Below are positions 35,902-46,577 of a stretch of DNA of 64,000 bases, in pieces (positions within the stretch are counted from its first letter, which is position 1; each line of letters starts with the position of its first letter). The stretch is from Conoideocrella luteorostrata. Its lineage: Eukaryota > Ascomycota > Sordariomycetes > Hypocreales > Clavicipitaceae. Location: assembly GCA_032433595.1 (NCBI GenBank), contig JASWJB010000088.1:1-64000 (forward strand), written 5' to 3'. Under the pieces are notes generated by a model. The model had not been told where the DNA came from, searched no databases, and saw nothing but the letters and a program-made list of their open reading frames with translations. The position numbers were made by a program, and so were the translations under genes.

Positions 35902-38900
35902 ATGGGAACCGCAAGCATACCACTTCTGGCTCTGCCAATCGAGCTCGTTCTGCATATTGGCCGCTCCGTTCCCTCGGACTGCGATCTCAACCATCTCGCG
36001 AGATGTTGTCGTCTTTTGCACCATCATCTAAATGCGGTTCTTTACACCCGCGACAAAGAGCACTTTGGCGGTTCTTCTTTGCGGTGGGCTGTCTCGCGAG
36101 ATGTTCCGGAAACAGTGTATCTCGCCGTCCGCTTCGGGAGTGACGCTCGGCTTGTCAAGCCGTCGCTGCTTCACTATGCTGCCATGCGAGGACATGCCCG
36201 TGTCATGGAGCCGCTGCTGATGCATTGTCATCTCGATGTTGCCGCCCTAGACGATCGAGGTTCCACTCCTCTGCTACATGCTGTTACGAGAGGCGGAAAC
36301 CCAGAAGCAGCCCGCATGCTGCTGAAGCATGGCGCAAATCCTAATCAAGCGTCTGATGAGGGCGAGACTCCTTTACACGCAGCGGCACAGGCTAATCTGG
36401 TAGAAATGGCTGCTCTTTTACTCCAACATGGTGCCGACATGACGCTGCGATACAAGTCAAACCGCACCCCGTTGCATATCGCCGCCAGCTGCGGTCACAC
36501 AGAGATGGTCCAATTGCTGCTGGATGATGGTGCCGACCCGGCACTTGTAGACTCTGCAAACCTGACTGCCTTTGAGCTAGCGATATACTGTGGGGGCCAT
36601 GTAGACGCGGCAAAGGCGTTGGTGAAGAGGAAATCTAGCATTGATGAGGGCTCCGACTCAGGCTTGCGCCTTCTTGTTCGAGCAGTGACAGATTGTAACG
36701 CGAAACTCGTTCAATTACTGCTCGAACATGACGTGAGCCCGAATACCAACGATCCAAAGTCGGACCATGTACCTCTCTACAAGGCTGCTTGGAAGGGCGA
36801 TGTCGATATTGTGAGATTACTTCTAAAGCATGGCGCGGAGGTCAACATAAGATGTTGGGCTGGTGACACACCACTGCACGAGGCGTTGCGTTCCAAGCAC
36901 CTGGATGTTGTGAGGCAACTCCTGGAAGCTGGCGCGAAGCCTACTGTTGCTAACGATGAAGGAATTCAACCTCTGCACCTTGCCGTTGACTTGGGCGACA
37001 CAGCTATCGTGAAGGAACTGCTGAGTAGAGGAGCTGATGTGGCTGTCACAAAAGAAGATGGATGGACGCCGCTGGCAAATGCTGCCATGGAGGGCCACAA
37101 TGGACTGTTGAAAGAGCTTCTTGAGAACGGAGGAGACGTACGACAAGTTACTCCCCATGGTCCTCTGCTGTGCGCGGTCGCTGGGGCAGGAAATACAGAG
37201 GCGGTCCGTCTTTTGCTTTCTCATGGCGCTGACGTCTCGGAGGCGGACGAAAATGGCCGCACAGCTCTACAAGATGCAGTGGAGGATGGAAACATTGATA
37301 TGGTCAAGATGTTGGTCCAGCATGGAGCAGATGTGTCGGTCGCTGATGTGGATGGGTACATGCCTCTGCAGTTGGCGGTGCAGGGTGGTAGTGTGCAAGT
37401 CGCCAAATTTCTCGTGGAAAAGGGGTCCGACATGAACTGTATTACCAAGGGATGGACTCCCTTGACGATGGCGTCGGCAAACGGAGGCCTGGATTTAGTT
37501 AAGTGTCTGCTTGAAAAAGGTGCTGACGTCGAATTTGCGAGCGACAACGGCAATACGCCTCTGCTTGTTGCTGCGGAAAACGGGCACATGGAAGTGTTCC
37601 AGATGCTGCTAAAACACGGTGCGAACATCACCGCTCGTAATGCCCAGGGCCACGGACCTGCACACCTGGCAGCCATGCGCGGCCATTCTGAATTTCTTGA
37701 GGAACTGCTTCGTGGCGGGCAGATTGAGGCCGACCAGCAGGACATTGACGGCCGGACAGCGCTACATCTTGCGTCTATGCGTGGGAACTTTGACGCGATC
37801 AAAGTGCTGCTTAAAGCGGCGCTTCGTCCAGCTGTCAACGTCAAAGACAGATATGGAGCAACAGCTCTCATCATGGCGGCGCGAAATGGACACGCCGATG
37901 CTATCTCGATGTTGCTTGAAGTGCATGGCCTCTCAGTAGACGAACGAGACAGCTTTGGCCGCACAGCCTTGCAATGGACCAGCCGATGTGCCGAGCCAGA
38001 GGCACAGACGCTGCTTGTCTCGTTTGCTGGGGAGTCGAGCAAGAAGCTGTCAGAGGACGAGGAAGAAGACTGCGCCAATAAGGATGTAAACAAGGTTGAG
38101 TTTCGGAGCGACTCTTGTTTCTGCGATGTATGCGGACGATGCACCACAAATGAGTCGTACGGCAATGCCCATGAGTGTCATAGCTGCTGCCCTGGCGAAG
38201 GAGACTATCTGCTTATTTGTTCGGAATGTGCTGAGGCTGGAATGAAATGTCGCAGCGCGGAACACGAATGGAGCCCCCACGAGTGCAGCTGCGAAGAGAC
38301 GAATGATTCCGATGACGGAAGCCATAGCAGCTGCGCAGACACCAACGATTCGAACTCAGGAAGCTATACGGCCCAGGAATTCGGCGAAATCTTCCGCGAC
38401 TTCTATTCTTTTTTGACCACGCTGCACTATGATCCTGCCAAGTTGAAGCTGCCTCCCCCGGATGGTTGGCCTCACATGACAGATAAGTATTGTGCGGGCT
38501 TCAAATCTGACTTCGTCATCGACGTCATGCGCCATCTCCCGTACTTCCAGAGAGACAGTGAGTCTGCAGCAATACACTACAAATCCTGGTTGGTAGACTA
38601 CAGCGCCTGGAGCACCAAGGCTTTCAAGAAGGGCGATCAGGCCGTGGACGAGATGGCCTTCGTCGACAAAGATGGCGACCCTGTCGATGCGCAGGATGTA
38701 TTCTACTTCGCTGAGGGGCGCGAAACCTACGGCCGGTACATGTGGCTGATTCCAAGAGATGGCACGGTCGTAGAGGAATTGGTGCGCTCCAACGATGAGG
38801 ACATGGGTGACATCAAGTCGTACTTTGAGGATCTTAAAGGGAAGTATCAGAGTCTGAGGCTCATTCCCTGTGTGGGGCGGATCACGATTGAGGCTGAAGA

Positions 38901-39117
38901 GGTGGAAGAACATGAGGAGGAAATTACCAAGGAGGAGGTCTACGCACAGGCAGAGGAGTGGGGAACCGACCTGGACATCCAATTCGTGAGGCAGCTGTAC
39001 CGGCAGTTTGGCTGGCCCATGTCCTTTGACAAAGATGCGGCGAGGGGGGCAGTCGATGAGCTGTTTGAAGAAATGCCAGAGGAACGCGGTTCCTGGCAAA
39101 CAGATGACTATTGGTAG
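35902..39117 (+). CDS. F-box-like / multi-ankyrin-repeat protein with Cys-rich module and unknown C-terminal domain
   Basis: One exon of 1,071 aa. Residues of about 5-50 (LLALPIELVLHIGRS...LARCCRLLHHHL) fit an F-box. Residues 60-715 hold about 20 ankyrin repeats with the usual TPLH/AA..GH...V..LL..GAD pattern. Residues of about 735-795 form a Cys/His-rich module (CDVCGRC, CHSCC, ICSEC, final HECSC) resembling a ZZ-type or related zinc finger. The last 250 residues (from FGEIFRDFYSFL) form a domain I do not recognise by name, with PPPDGWPHMT and RHLPYF motifs and a long acidic helix. Fungal F-box/ankyrin proteins typically recruit targets for ubiquitination; intracellular action is expected because there is no signal peptide. 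It lies 580 bp downstream of the toxin-like chitinase on the same strand, so a functional link is possible but unproved. Confidence 0.8.
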   Translation: MGTASIPLLALPIELVLHIGRSVPSDCDLNHLARCCRLLHHHLNAVLYTRDKEHFGGSSLRWAVSRDVPETVYLAVRFGSDARLVKPSLLHYAAMRGHARVMEPLLMHCHLDVAALDDRGSTPLLHAVTRGGNPEAARMLLKHGANPNQASDEGETPLHAAAQANLVEMAALLLQHGADMTLRYKSNRTPLHIAASCGHTEMVQLLLDDGADPALVDSANLTAFELAIYCGGHVDAAKALVKRKSSIDEGSDSGLRLLVRAVTDCNAKLVQLLLEHDVSPNTNDPKSDHVPLYKAAWKGDVDIVRLLLKHGAEVNIRCWAGDTPLHEALRSKHLDVVRQLLEAGAKPTVANDEGIQPLHLAVDLGDTAIVKELLSRGADVAVTKEDGWTPLANAAMEGHNGLLKELLENGGDVRQVTPHGPLLCAVAGAGNTEAVRLLLSHGADVSEADENGRTALQDAVEDGNIDMVKMLVQHGADVSVADVDGYMPLQLAVQGGSVQVAKFLVEKGSDMNCITKGWTPLTMASANGGLDLVKCLLEKGADVEFASDNGNTPLLVAAENGHMEVFQMLLKHGANITARNAQGHGPAHLAAMRGHSEFLEELLRGGQIEADQQDIDGRTALHLASMRGNFDAIKVLLKAALRPAVNVKDRYGATALIMAARNGHADAISMLLEVHGLSVDERDSFGRTALQWTSRCAEPEAQTLLVSFAGESSKKLSEDEEEDCANKDVNKVEFRSDSCFCDVCGRCTTNESYGNAHECHSCCPGEGDYLLICSECAEAGMKCRSAEHEWSPHECSCEETNDSDDGSHSSCADTNDSNSGSYTAQEFGEIFRDFYSFLTTLHYDPAKLKLPPPDGWPHMTDKYCAGFKSDFVIDVMRHLPYFQRDSESAAIHYKSWLVDYSAWSTKAFKKGDQAVDEMAFVDKDGDPVDAQDVFYFAEGRETYGRYMWLIPRDGTVVEELVRSNDEDMGDIKSYFEDLKGKYQSLRLIPCVGRITIEAEEVEEHEEEITKEEVYAQAEEWGTDLDIQFVRQLYRQFGWPMSFDKDAARGAVDELFEEMPEERGSWQTDDYW

Positions 39118-40300
39118 CGAGCTGTCAGGGGTGAAGTGATATTGACTGAACTGGAGGTCTTAGACGTTGCTTGCTAGATGCGGTTGCTACACAGAACAGA
39201 TCTTGATGTCCTTTAAACCCTCTCCGCCGTTCTACTGCTCTGCCACTGCAAGGGTTGTGGTCTCTCTCTTGTCTTTAAGACACGGTCATTGCATATGAGG
39301 GAAAGCTTAGATAACAATAGCTGGTATGGGGACATATTGAATGACATACACGCGCAAGAGGCGTGCTGTCTCCTAGAGTTCTGAGAGGGTTAGGCTCATA
39401 GAATGTATCTGCAGGGCCAGCCTGCCAATGGAGCCTAACAAAAAAGAGTGTACTTCACTTCACAAACCTCCTGTTTCTGACTTACTAAAGGTCCTTGTAA
39501 CCCTGTCGTTGCGAAACATTGCCGCGTACTTGCTAGGTTTTCGATAGGCTTCACTGATCACCAGAAAGCCAAAGCCACCAGCCAAAACGCCTGGGATACA
39601 TGACGTGATGCCCTCGGAGTTCTAAGGGCCGTGCTAATGGAAAAAAACATCCATAAAACTACGTCCACGCTAATTGTTGCAACTTGGCCTGTATTTGGCG
39701 GGAAAACCCAGCATTTTGCATCGCTGCCTTTAGAAACCCTCTCAGGCACTACGTAGGCGCTACTCAGGGTTGGCTCAGTGGGCTATATTTCGCTCCGTGA
39801 GCATGTTCTGCGCAAAACCCACTCCGCCTTGAGCTACAGCTGGTCCTTGTGCAGTTATGCAAGAAATAGTATAAGGGTATGTATGATTAATGCCAGATAT
39901 GTATTACGTTGTGCAATTGCAAGATTATTAGTATTGTTATTGTTGTTGTCCGTCTCTAGCTACGGGCTACAGCAAAGGGGTAGCCAGCGACAAGGCCTGC
40001 GTTGTCATCTCTTGTGGCGTTGTGGAAGAAGACATTATGAAGGTAAGAGATCAAGGCTGCCTCGGTGGTAATATTAGACTGAAACAAAACAACACAGCTC
40101 CCTAGAGCCTTAGTTAGTTTATTTGTCAGAGACCACCACTTCCGATAACCAGCGCGGAGCTGTAGAACTTGCGAAGTACCTGAGGCTATCAGGGAGAGTA
40201 TCATGCAGCTAGCAAATTCTTCACTGCGGGGTAGCAACGAGCATAAATAGAGAGAAGATGACTAAATCTATAGGGAAGGTCAGAGATTAATACCGTCAAT
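39118..40300. other. gene-poor stretch
   Basis: No supported gene. Small frames around 39778-40071 are not family-like. A/T-rich, with GTTATTGTTGTTGTC-type trinucleotide runs at about 39933. Confidence 0.4.
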
Positions 40301-40309
40301 AATTAGGTG

Positions 40310-40480
40310 CTACCTTGTTGCTACGTTGTCGACCCAAAGCACACACCCACAACTCACGTATACTAGTGTCTGACACACAACCAGCAACGCTCCGGTAACT
40401 TCTGTGGAGGGTCCACGCTGAGACCTTCCGTAACTCGTAGATAGTACTCGAGTGGCTAGATCAAATGATCCAGCAGCACT
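40310..40480 (+). repeat. short dispersed repeat, copy A
   Basis: Shares GTCGACCCAAAGCACAC and ACACAACCAGCAACGCT with 59870-59960, ACGTATACT(A/C)GTGTCTGACA with the minus strand at 58090-58290, and AGATCAAATG with both the latter and 52950-53075. Probably a fragment of a short non-autonomous element or LTR. It lies directly beside the PKS-ACP relic. Confidence 0.6.
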
Positions 40481-41022
40481 TTCAGAGCTCCAAGAGGTTT
40501 ATCTAGGTCGAGGAGGCCAAGTTCCTATCCCTGCTCGACATTTGCTGCGATCCGTCGTACCGCCCTGGCGCTCACCGGTGCCAAGTGGTCGTGGGCCTAG
40601 AGACCCCTGCCAGCCTCCTCGCACGATCGCTCGAGCCGCCCGACGTCCTGTAGAGGCCGCATACCACCCGTTTTAGCCAGCTGCTGGGCCGGGCCGACGG
40701 CGGCTCTTCCGCCAGGCTGAGTCGGCGGGCGAGCGCGTCCAGGTGGTCGTCGAGGCTCTCGAAGCGGCTGGCACGGCCACTATCGATCAAGCTCGAAGAC
40801 ATCGACTCGCTCAGCGCCGTCGAGCTGCGCAGCTGGCTGAGAAAGGAGTTCACGGCCGACGTCCCTATCTTGGAGATCGTGAGCGGCAAGTCGGTCATGG
40901 CCGCCGGGAAATTAGTAGCCAAGACGACTCGAATAGAAAAGAGAGCGTATGGACCAGACATAATATGGAAAGGCGGCTCGCGATTGTGCTGCACCGACCC
41001 TTATGGAGTCTTTTTTACATGA
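40480..41022 (+). pseudogene. highly reducing PKS relic (post-KR linker and acyl carrier protein)
   Basis: One plus-strand frame reads FLSLLDICCDP, then CQVVVGLETPASL (both typical of the linker after the ketoreductase), a TAG stop at about 40652, then LARPLSIKLEDIDSLSAVEL, the acyl-carrier-protein helix with the DSL serine that normally carries phosphopantetheine, and ends at about 41020. Compared with the family, about ten residues just before IDSL are missing. A second in-frame stop lies upstream at about 40505. No KS or other domain is nearby. Its orientation is opposite to the AT/DH relic at 20.7-22.4 kb, so rearrangement or a second PKS must be invoked. Confidence 0.75.
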
Positions 41023-42163
41023 GGTCAAGGGATAAAGGAAGCTTAACCCCAGAGGCACTACTAATAATTGACCAGTAGCTTTAGTAGTAATTAAAGTTAA
41101 TAAGCAGTGAAAGTAATACTAACTAGATAAACTAGTGTTCCTAGGATGTATATACTAAATAGATAGGAGGTATAAGGTGTTGCGAGACAGCACCTACGCA
41201 GCACCAGCATAGGCCGGGTTCTGCCTGTAGTTTACCTGTGGTGGTGGGCCGGGGCATATTTTGGCTGCTGAAAGGATCCATCCCTGCAAGCACTGCGAAC
41301 CTTTCACTATCAGAGTATACTGAGGTACCCAGGTAGCCACTACCGATCAACAAGACCTTTCGACTTGGTGCGTTATGCCATGCATCTGTACCTAAGTGTC
41401 CAATCCAAAAAAAAAAAAAAAAAATGGCAGCGATAAGCAAAAAGTTATCCAGATGTTGGTGAAGTAAGTGCAAGGAATGAGCGCCGGCATGCGGCCTTGT
41501 TTTAGGGGCTGCACGGCACGCTTAGGGTCTGTGGGCCCCCTATATGTGATGGGTGTACGGAGTATTCACATTACATACTCAATCAAGTTGCTTTGAGGTG
41601 CGTGGTATTGAGAGAGATCCACGGTTCGTTACTCCGAGAATCTGCTACAGAACGTATCTCGAGAGCAGAATCTTGGTGCAAACTAAGGAGCACAGCGATG
41701 CTGTATGCAGCAGTCACCGACAGCATAGCTACCACCGACATAGGAGCAAGCTCGAGTTACGCGACACCCAGGCGCCTACTGAACGGCGTATCGACACTTG
41801 GCTTGCTCTGTCGTGGCAATCTATCTGATTGGGTATGTGAAAAGGAGTCCGCTGATACGAGATGCTCAATTTCCCGAAGCCGTCCATTTGACAGCTTGAG
41901 ATGTCACTCTTCTGGAATGGAGATTCGGGTATTTACTTCCCCTAGCTTGTATTTTAAGACACACATCTCACCACAAATCCGTTACAGAGGAATGAGAAAA
42001 GCCAGAAGTGGCATGTACAGTTTGAAATGGGAAAAGACAGAAAAACGAACCTTATATAAGGCAGACGTCCTTTGCCCAGAGATTCCTGAACCGGAAAAGT
42101 TGTCGCAATTCATCCTGGTAGAAAAGAGTCTATCCACACTATAACTTGTAAAAAACGAGCAAA
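41023..42163. other. gene-poor stretch upstream of the hydrophobin
   Basis: An A18 run at 41408-41424 and short frames only. The last 300 bp form the probable promoter of the hydrophobin gene; TATATAAGG at 42052-42060 is a good TATA-box candidate about 105 bp before the start codon. Confidence 0.45.
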
Positions 42164-42575
42164 ATGAAGTTCACTATTGCATGCCTCTTCGCCGCTGCCG
42201 CAGTCGCCGCTCCTACCGACTCCTACGAGCCGTGCAGCAAGGCCGGATTCTTTGGCACAAGGGCTACGTGCTGCGCTTTCAACATTATTGGCGCAGCTTC
42301 TCTAGGATGCACACCACGTTAGTCTACCAACACTAATACAATACTTTATTACAAGGCCATCTGAAGCTAACGTCGATAGCGGCGCGAAACCCTCGAAGCC
42401 CAGCTGAGTTCGGGGCCCTTTGCGGAGCCAAAAAGCCTAGGTGCTGCTTCGTCGACCCGGCGGTATGTTCATGTTGTGGATGCAAAATGCAAGGTTTAAG
42501 GTGCAAAATCTTGATGCTGATTATGTTTAGGGCGGTATTGCTAATGCTATTTGCCCTACCCCCGTGGGCTTTTGA
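42164..42575 (+). CDS. class II hydrophobin
   Basis: Three exons, 42164-42317, 42380-42462 and 42531-42575 (introns 62 and 68 bp, the first with GCTAAC near its 3' end), encode 93 aa. A signal peptide (MKFTIACLFAAAAVAA) precedes a mature part with exactly eight structural cysteines in the order C-CC-C-C-CC-C: spacing x11, then x11, x16, x6, x12. This is the class II pattern, although the x6 and x12 gaps differ from the usual ~8 and ~10. Such proteins self-assemble at air-water interfaces and coat aerial hyphae, conidia or fruiting structures. The gene is complete, with no disruption. A TATATAAGG box lies upstream. Neighbours are relics, so it appears to be independently maintained. Confidence 0.9.
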
Positions 42576-44175
42576 GGATAAACCAGGATTTTGAGATAGA
42601 TATAGCCGTGTGGTGGTGCTCTACCAGAGTAGCGAATTGTTTGAGAGATCAGAAATAGACTTGATTATGGCTACTGTGGTTCATGATCCCTATAAAAAAT
42701 TGCCTGCGACCTATGAGTATGAATGAGCGTGGCTGAAGTGACATGTCCAAGAAGGACCAGCCGATACCGTGTTGAGGCTTAGTGGCTAGATTTGTTGGGC
42801 ATAACGTCCAGGTCCCTTCAAGTTCCATTTTCGACATGTGAGCTGTCTAGAAAAAGCTGGAAGTGCAAAGACTCAGGCTTGTCTGGTACCACGCCGAGGT
42901 CACGATGATGGCGCTGGAACCCCAGTATCACACGTTATAACGAACATGATTGGTTACGCTACATCAGACTGAGAAAAAGACAACCAACTCGACGAACTCT
43001 GTTGTTCACGATTGCTATGACCGAGCGATGTGCCTCGACTCTAAGCTCTATGCTTAGGTGGTAAAGCCTTGTCCAAAGATCCAGTAGACACCGGAGTAAC
43101 GAGGTAATACTTGTTAATGCATACGATCTCACAGAAGGCAGTGTTATCACTGTAGCAAGTTAACCGCTATTCCTAGGCATAAAAAACATTCCAACGCCGG
43201 AGAACCAGTACTTAGGCGACACATGGCAATATCCGAACACATGGGGTTAAGGACACCTTGAACAACAGCAACACTGTTTAATAGCCGCCACCCTACTACG
43301 GATCATAATTGCAAAACAAAACCTCGTCACATATGAAGAAGCTATAAGAGTAACACGCGAAATGACTACAAAACGCATTGTACGACAACGGGTTGCGAAA
43401 GCGGACGTATCCATTGGCCAATAGTTCTCTATTTTATTCATGCAGCAGCTATAATGTTCAGAGTATTGACCACAACGTCTCATCTTCCGGCAAGTCGCAT
43501 GCGGAAACTCGAGTCGCCGATCAGGCTACGTCGACAAGGAGGTCGTCTGACAAGTTTTACGAGAAACAGGACTGGTACTTCTCTCCACTTTCAAAATTTT
43601 GTGCTTTTCCTCAGCGCAACTATTTGTTGAACAAGGGCGAATCCACATTTTACGCCATGCAGGAACTCGGCTTGCCTACGTACGTTTAGTCATGGCTGAT
43701 ACCGTTGTTGGGTTTCCAGAAGAAGAGGGCCACGGCGGGCGGGTTTGGATCCCGAGTCAACTAGTCTCAGATCGCCGAGCTATTATCAGCGGCAGTTATG
43801 CCCACGTCTCACACAGGCACAGTATTAGAGGCTGTGATCTAAATCTCAGATAATTTAGCCGCGTCGTACGTCGCGTTGCACGCAAAGTCTTTCCCTCGAG
43901 ACAGCAGAAGCTCATATCAAAACTCTTTCGCATCTTTTGTTTCCCCCAGGCCATTGACAACGAAAGTTTACCTTCATAGTATTCCGTGCTGCAGTTAAAA
44001 AAAAAAAAAAAAAAAGGCAAAAGCCTAACAGGAAGTTCATAATTGAGACTCCAATCGATTCCCTATAAGTATTGGAATGGCTGGTATGTAGCAGATAGTA
44101 CCTGTTCAAGCTAAGAGAGAAATTTCGAGAACCTAACATCTCGAGACGCTAAAGTCTCCCTCCAGATGCCAGTGG
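42576..44175. other. gene-poor stretch
   Basis: No supported gene. An A18 run at 43997-44014. Small plus-strand frames at 43378-43853 overlap in different frames and show no family pattern. Confidence 0.4.
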
Positions 44176-45852
44176 ATGGTTTGCGTTGGAGTGTGGACTG
44201 GCTTCCAGGAACGACGGATGATTGATTGCCTAAATGTAAAGAGCGCGCGGGGGTTCGTCGAGCCAGGACAACATATTCAGGGTCAATCTATCAAAGTTTA
44301 TGAGTCTATGGACTTGTTTGAATGGGTGTCACGTTGCTACGGCGTGGTCGTCGCGAACACCACAATTGATACCGAAGCCCGTTGCACCAGCCTTAATGAA
44401 GCGCTTAGCAAGCGCGTGTCGTACTCTTGGATCTCTACGAAACCTATACCAAGAAGACACCTCGCGTTCGTCGGCGCAAGCCCCCTGTGTATACCCGAGG
44501 GCTACGCCAGGGCAGCTGCGTCTATGAATGCGGCCCTCGTCGTGCTGGATATGCTGAGGCACGCCGTCACACGCGACGAGTATGCGCATCTCTTGGAGGA
44601 ATTTGCGCCGGTTGATATGACTCCAGATAAGACCTTGATCCAGCGCCTAACCAACACTTTGTCCCAGATGCAGCACAAAGGTCAGCACTTGGACGGCATC
44701 GTGTCTGTTGATGAACATCTTCTTGAAGTCATCGCCCGTGCAGCAACGTTGCTGAACCTCCCCGCGCATCCCCTAGCGCAATCGCCTTGGCCCAGAATAA
44801 GTTCAAAAAGCCCGTCAACTCGCGACCAGCCAGGTTATAATCATTTCGTGCGTTTCGCTGATTTGTAGGTGCTTCTTGCTCGGGGCGGGCCGCCGCGGCC
44901 ATTCCCGCTGATTATCAAGTTCGTCCGAAGGCGTCTCAAGTGTGTGCGACGAGGAAGTGCTACGCACGAGAGTGCATGAGCTACGGTATGATCTCTTCAT
45001 TGAATAGCATGGCCATGAAGAGTTGATCGAGAAATATGTCAACGGACCCGAGGTTGACGCCAACATGGCGCTTGTAAATGGGCAAGTCGCCTTCTTCGAG
45101 GCCAACGACGACTTTCCCAGCTCTGCTGACTACGTACATGCTGACGACACGGCGGCGCGGCCAGCTCCCTTTGTCGAGACTTCAAGCATGGTACCTTCAG
45201 CGTTGCCTGCCGGAGAAAGAAAGACTCTGCAGCAGAGACTTCACAAGATCGCTCTTGCAGTCGGGTTTCGCGACGGGGTTCTTCATACGGGGGCAAAGCG
45301 GAGCAACTCAAGCAGCCGCCTCGTACAGGTAAAGGGTGCTGAGTCCGAGGATATTGTCGATTTGGACCCGAAACCTGAAGTGACCTCGGCGAAGAACCGC
45401 GACGACATCATCCTCATAGAAATTAATCCCCGGGCTCCGGGCTGGCAGGAGGTCGAAGCTACGGCGCAGGCGTATGGTCTCTCGTACTACAGCTCGGCGA
45501 TTGCCAATGCCATTGACGATCGGGAGCAATTATTGCATTATATATACCGTTTATAGGCAGTATTCATTACCACATGCAGCTCTTGTTTGTTCCGGCGCTC
45601 ACGGGCGGCATCTACAGCCAAGAAGAAGTTACTACCACTGTCCTAGATCGGGCGCAACATTTGCGCCAACACGTGATGAAACGTACGACGCTGATGGAAC
45701 AAAGTCAAGAAGTGCCAAACCCCAAGACCGGTAAGGTATTTGACAGCTTTACTGCCTTCTTCTTAGTTATTTCGCGCAATAGTCGCCTCGAGGCGTTGAG
45801 GATTGGTCATGAGATTGAACAGCTGGTTAGAGTACATACGAAGGGATTCTGA
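44176..45852 (+). pseudogene. ATP-grasp ligase pseudogene
   Basis: Three plus-strand frames (44176-44868, 45023-45556, 45574-45852) together follow fungal ATP-grasp enzymes related to carnosine-synthase-like ligases. They hold an N-terminal alpha/beta part with LDGIVSVDEHLLEV and AATLLNLP, the ATP-grasp core IEKYVNGPEVDANMALVNGQ and FFEANDDFP, the metal-binding IEINPRAPG motif, and a C-terminal LLFVPALTGGIY segment. Damage is clear. The lid region between 44800 and 45000 is frameshifted and shortened (FPLIIK jumps frame to EGVSSVCDEEV). A TAG stop sits at 45005-45007, where the frame otherwise continues, and a further frameshift lies at about 45556. Members make peptide-like or amide bonds in secondary metabolism. 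The PTR-type transporter relic 700 bp downstream suggests a former small cluster. Confidence 0.75.
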
Positions 45853-46577
45853 ACTGTTCTTGGTGGATTATCAAAAATTATTCCTTCATGGTAGAAAGTA
45901 ATAAAGGTCCTCAAACTTCGTTCGCTGTCAGTCACACGACGGGTTCTCCACGTGTCCTCCCCATCTTCATCTCTTGAAGGGTGCTTTTTTACAGCAGAAT
46001 CCAAGGCTACGTCAGAGAACTACAAAATCTCGTCTTTAAAGATGAACGGCCGACACTCTGAACATAGCAAATAGTGAGGATCGTGGTTAATAAGAGAGGT
46101 CAGCCTGCAGATGATGGCGGGTCCAGCGAAGCATGCATACAGATCATCTCGGGCTTTGTGGCTAACATATTTTCTCTTTACCGTTTCTCTCAGTGATATG
46201 TTGACTCGGAGCCATGAAGAACCTTAAAGACCTGCGAAGTGGAGCAGACCACTTTCATTTCGTTTTCCTCCCTGCCCCAAACTCATAGATAGTCCCCGGA
46301 GCGCCGCAAATGATGAAAATTACTCATTTGCCCACCCGTTCTTCCGATCTCAAAGGGTTTTGATCAAGTCCTGCGGCAAATTGTCCCATCCTTACTCTAC
46401 CAATCTTTCACTCTCCCCGCGCTTGTGCTCTGTGCATGCCGATATTCTCAAAAATTGAACATCCTCGTTCCCACCACAACCAAGTTACTATCTCCCAAGT
46501 CACTGTCGCCATTGAGGCCGCAAAACAAATTCGTGCTTGTCTTCGATGAGTTGTTTCAACATAGGCAGTCCTCGACT
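45853..46577. other. intergenic stretch
   Basis: No gene seen. The CT-rich stretch at about 46380-46430 could be the old promoter of the transporter relic. Confidence 0.4.

Noticed and set aside
19664..41022. A functional PKS gene cluster
   Set aside because: Only AT, DH and ACP-end fragments remain, on opposite strands, with stops, frameshifts and missing active-site residues.
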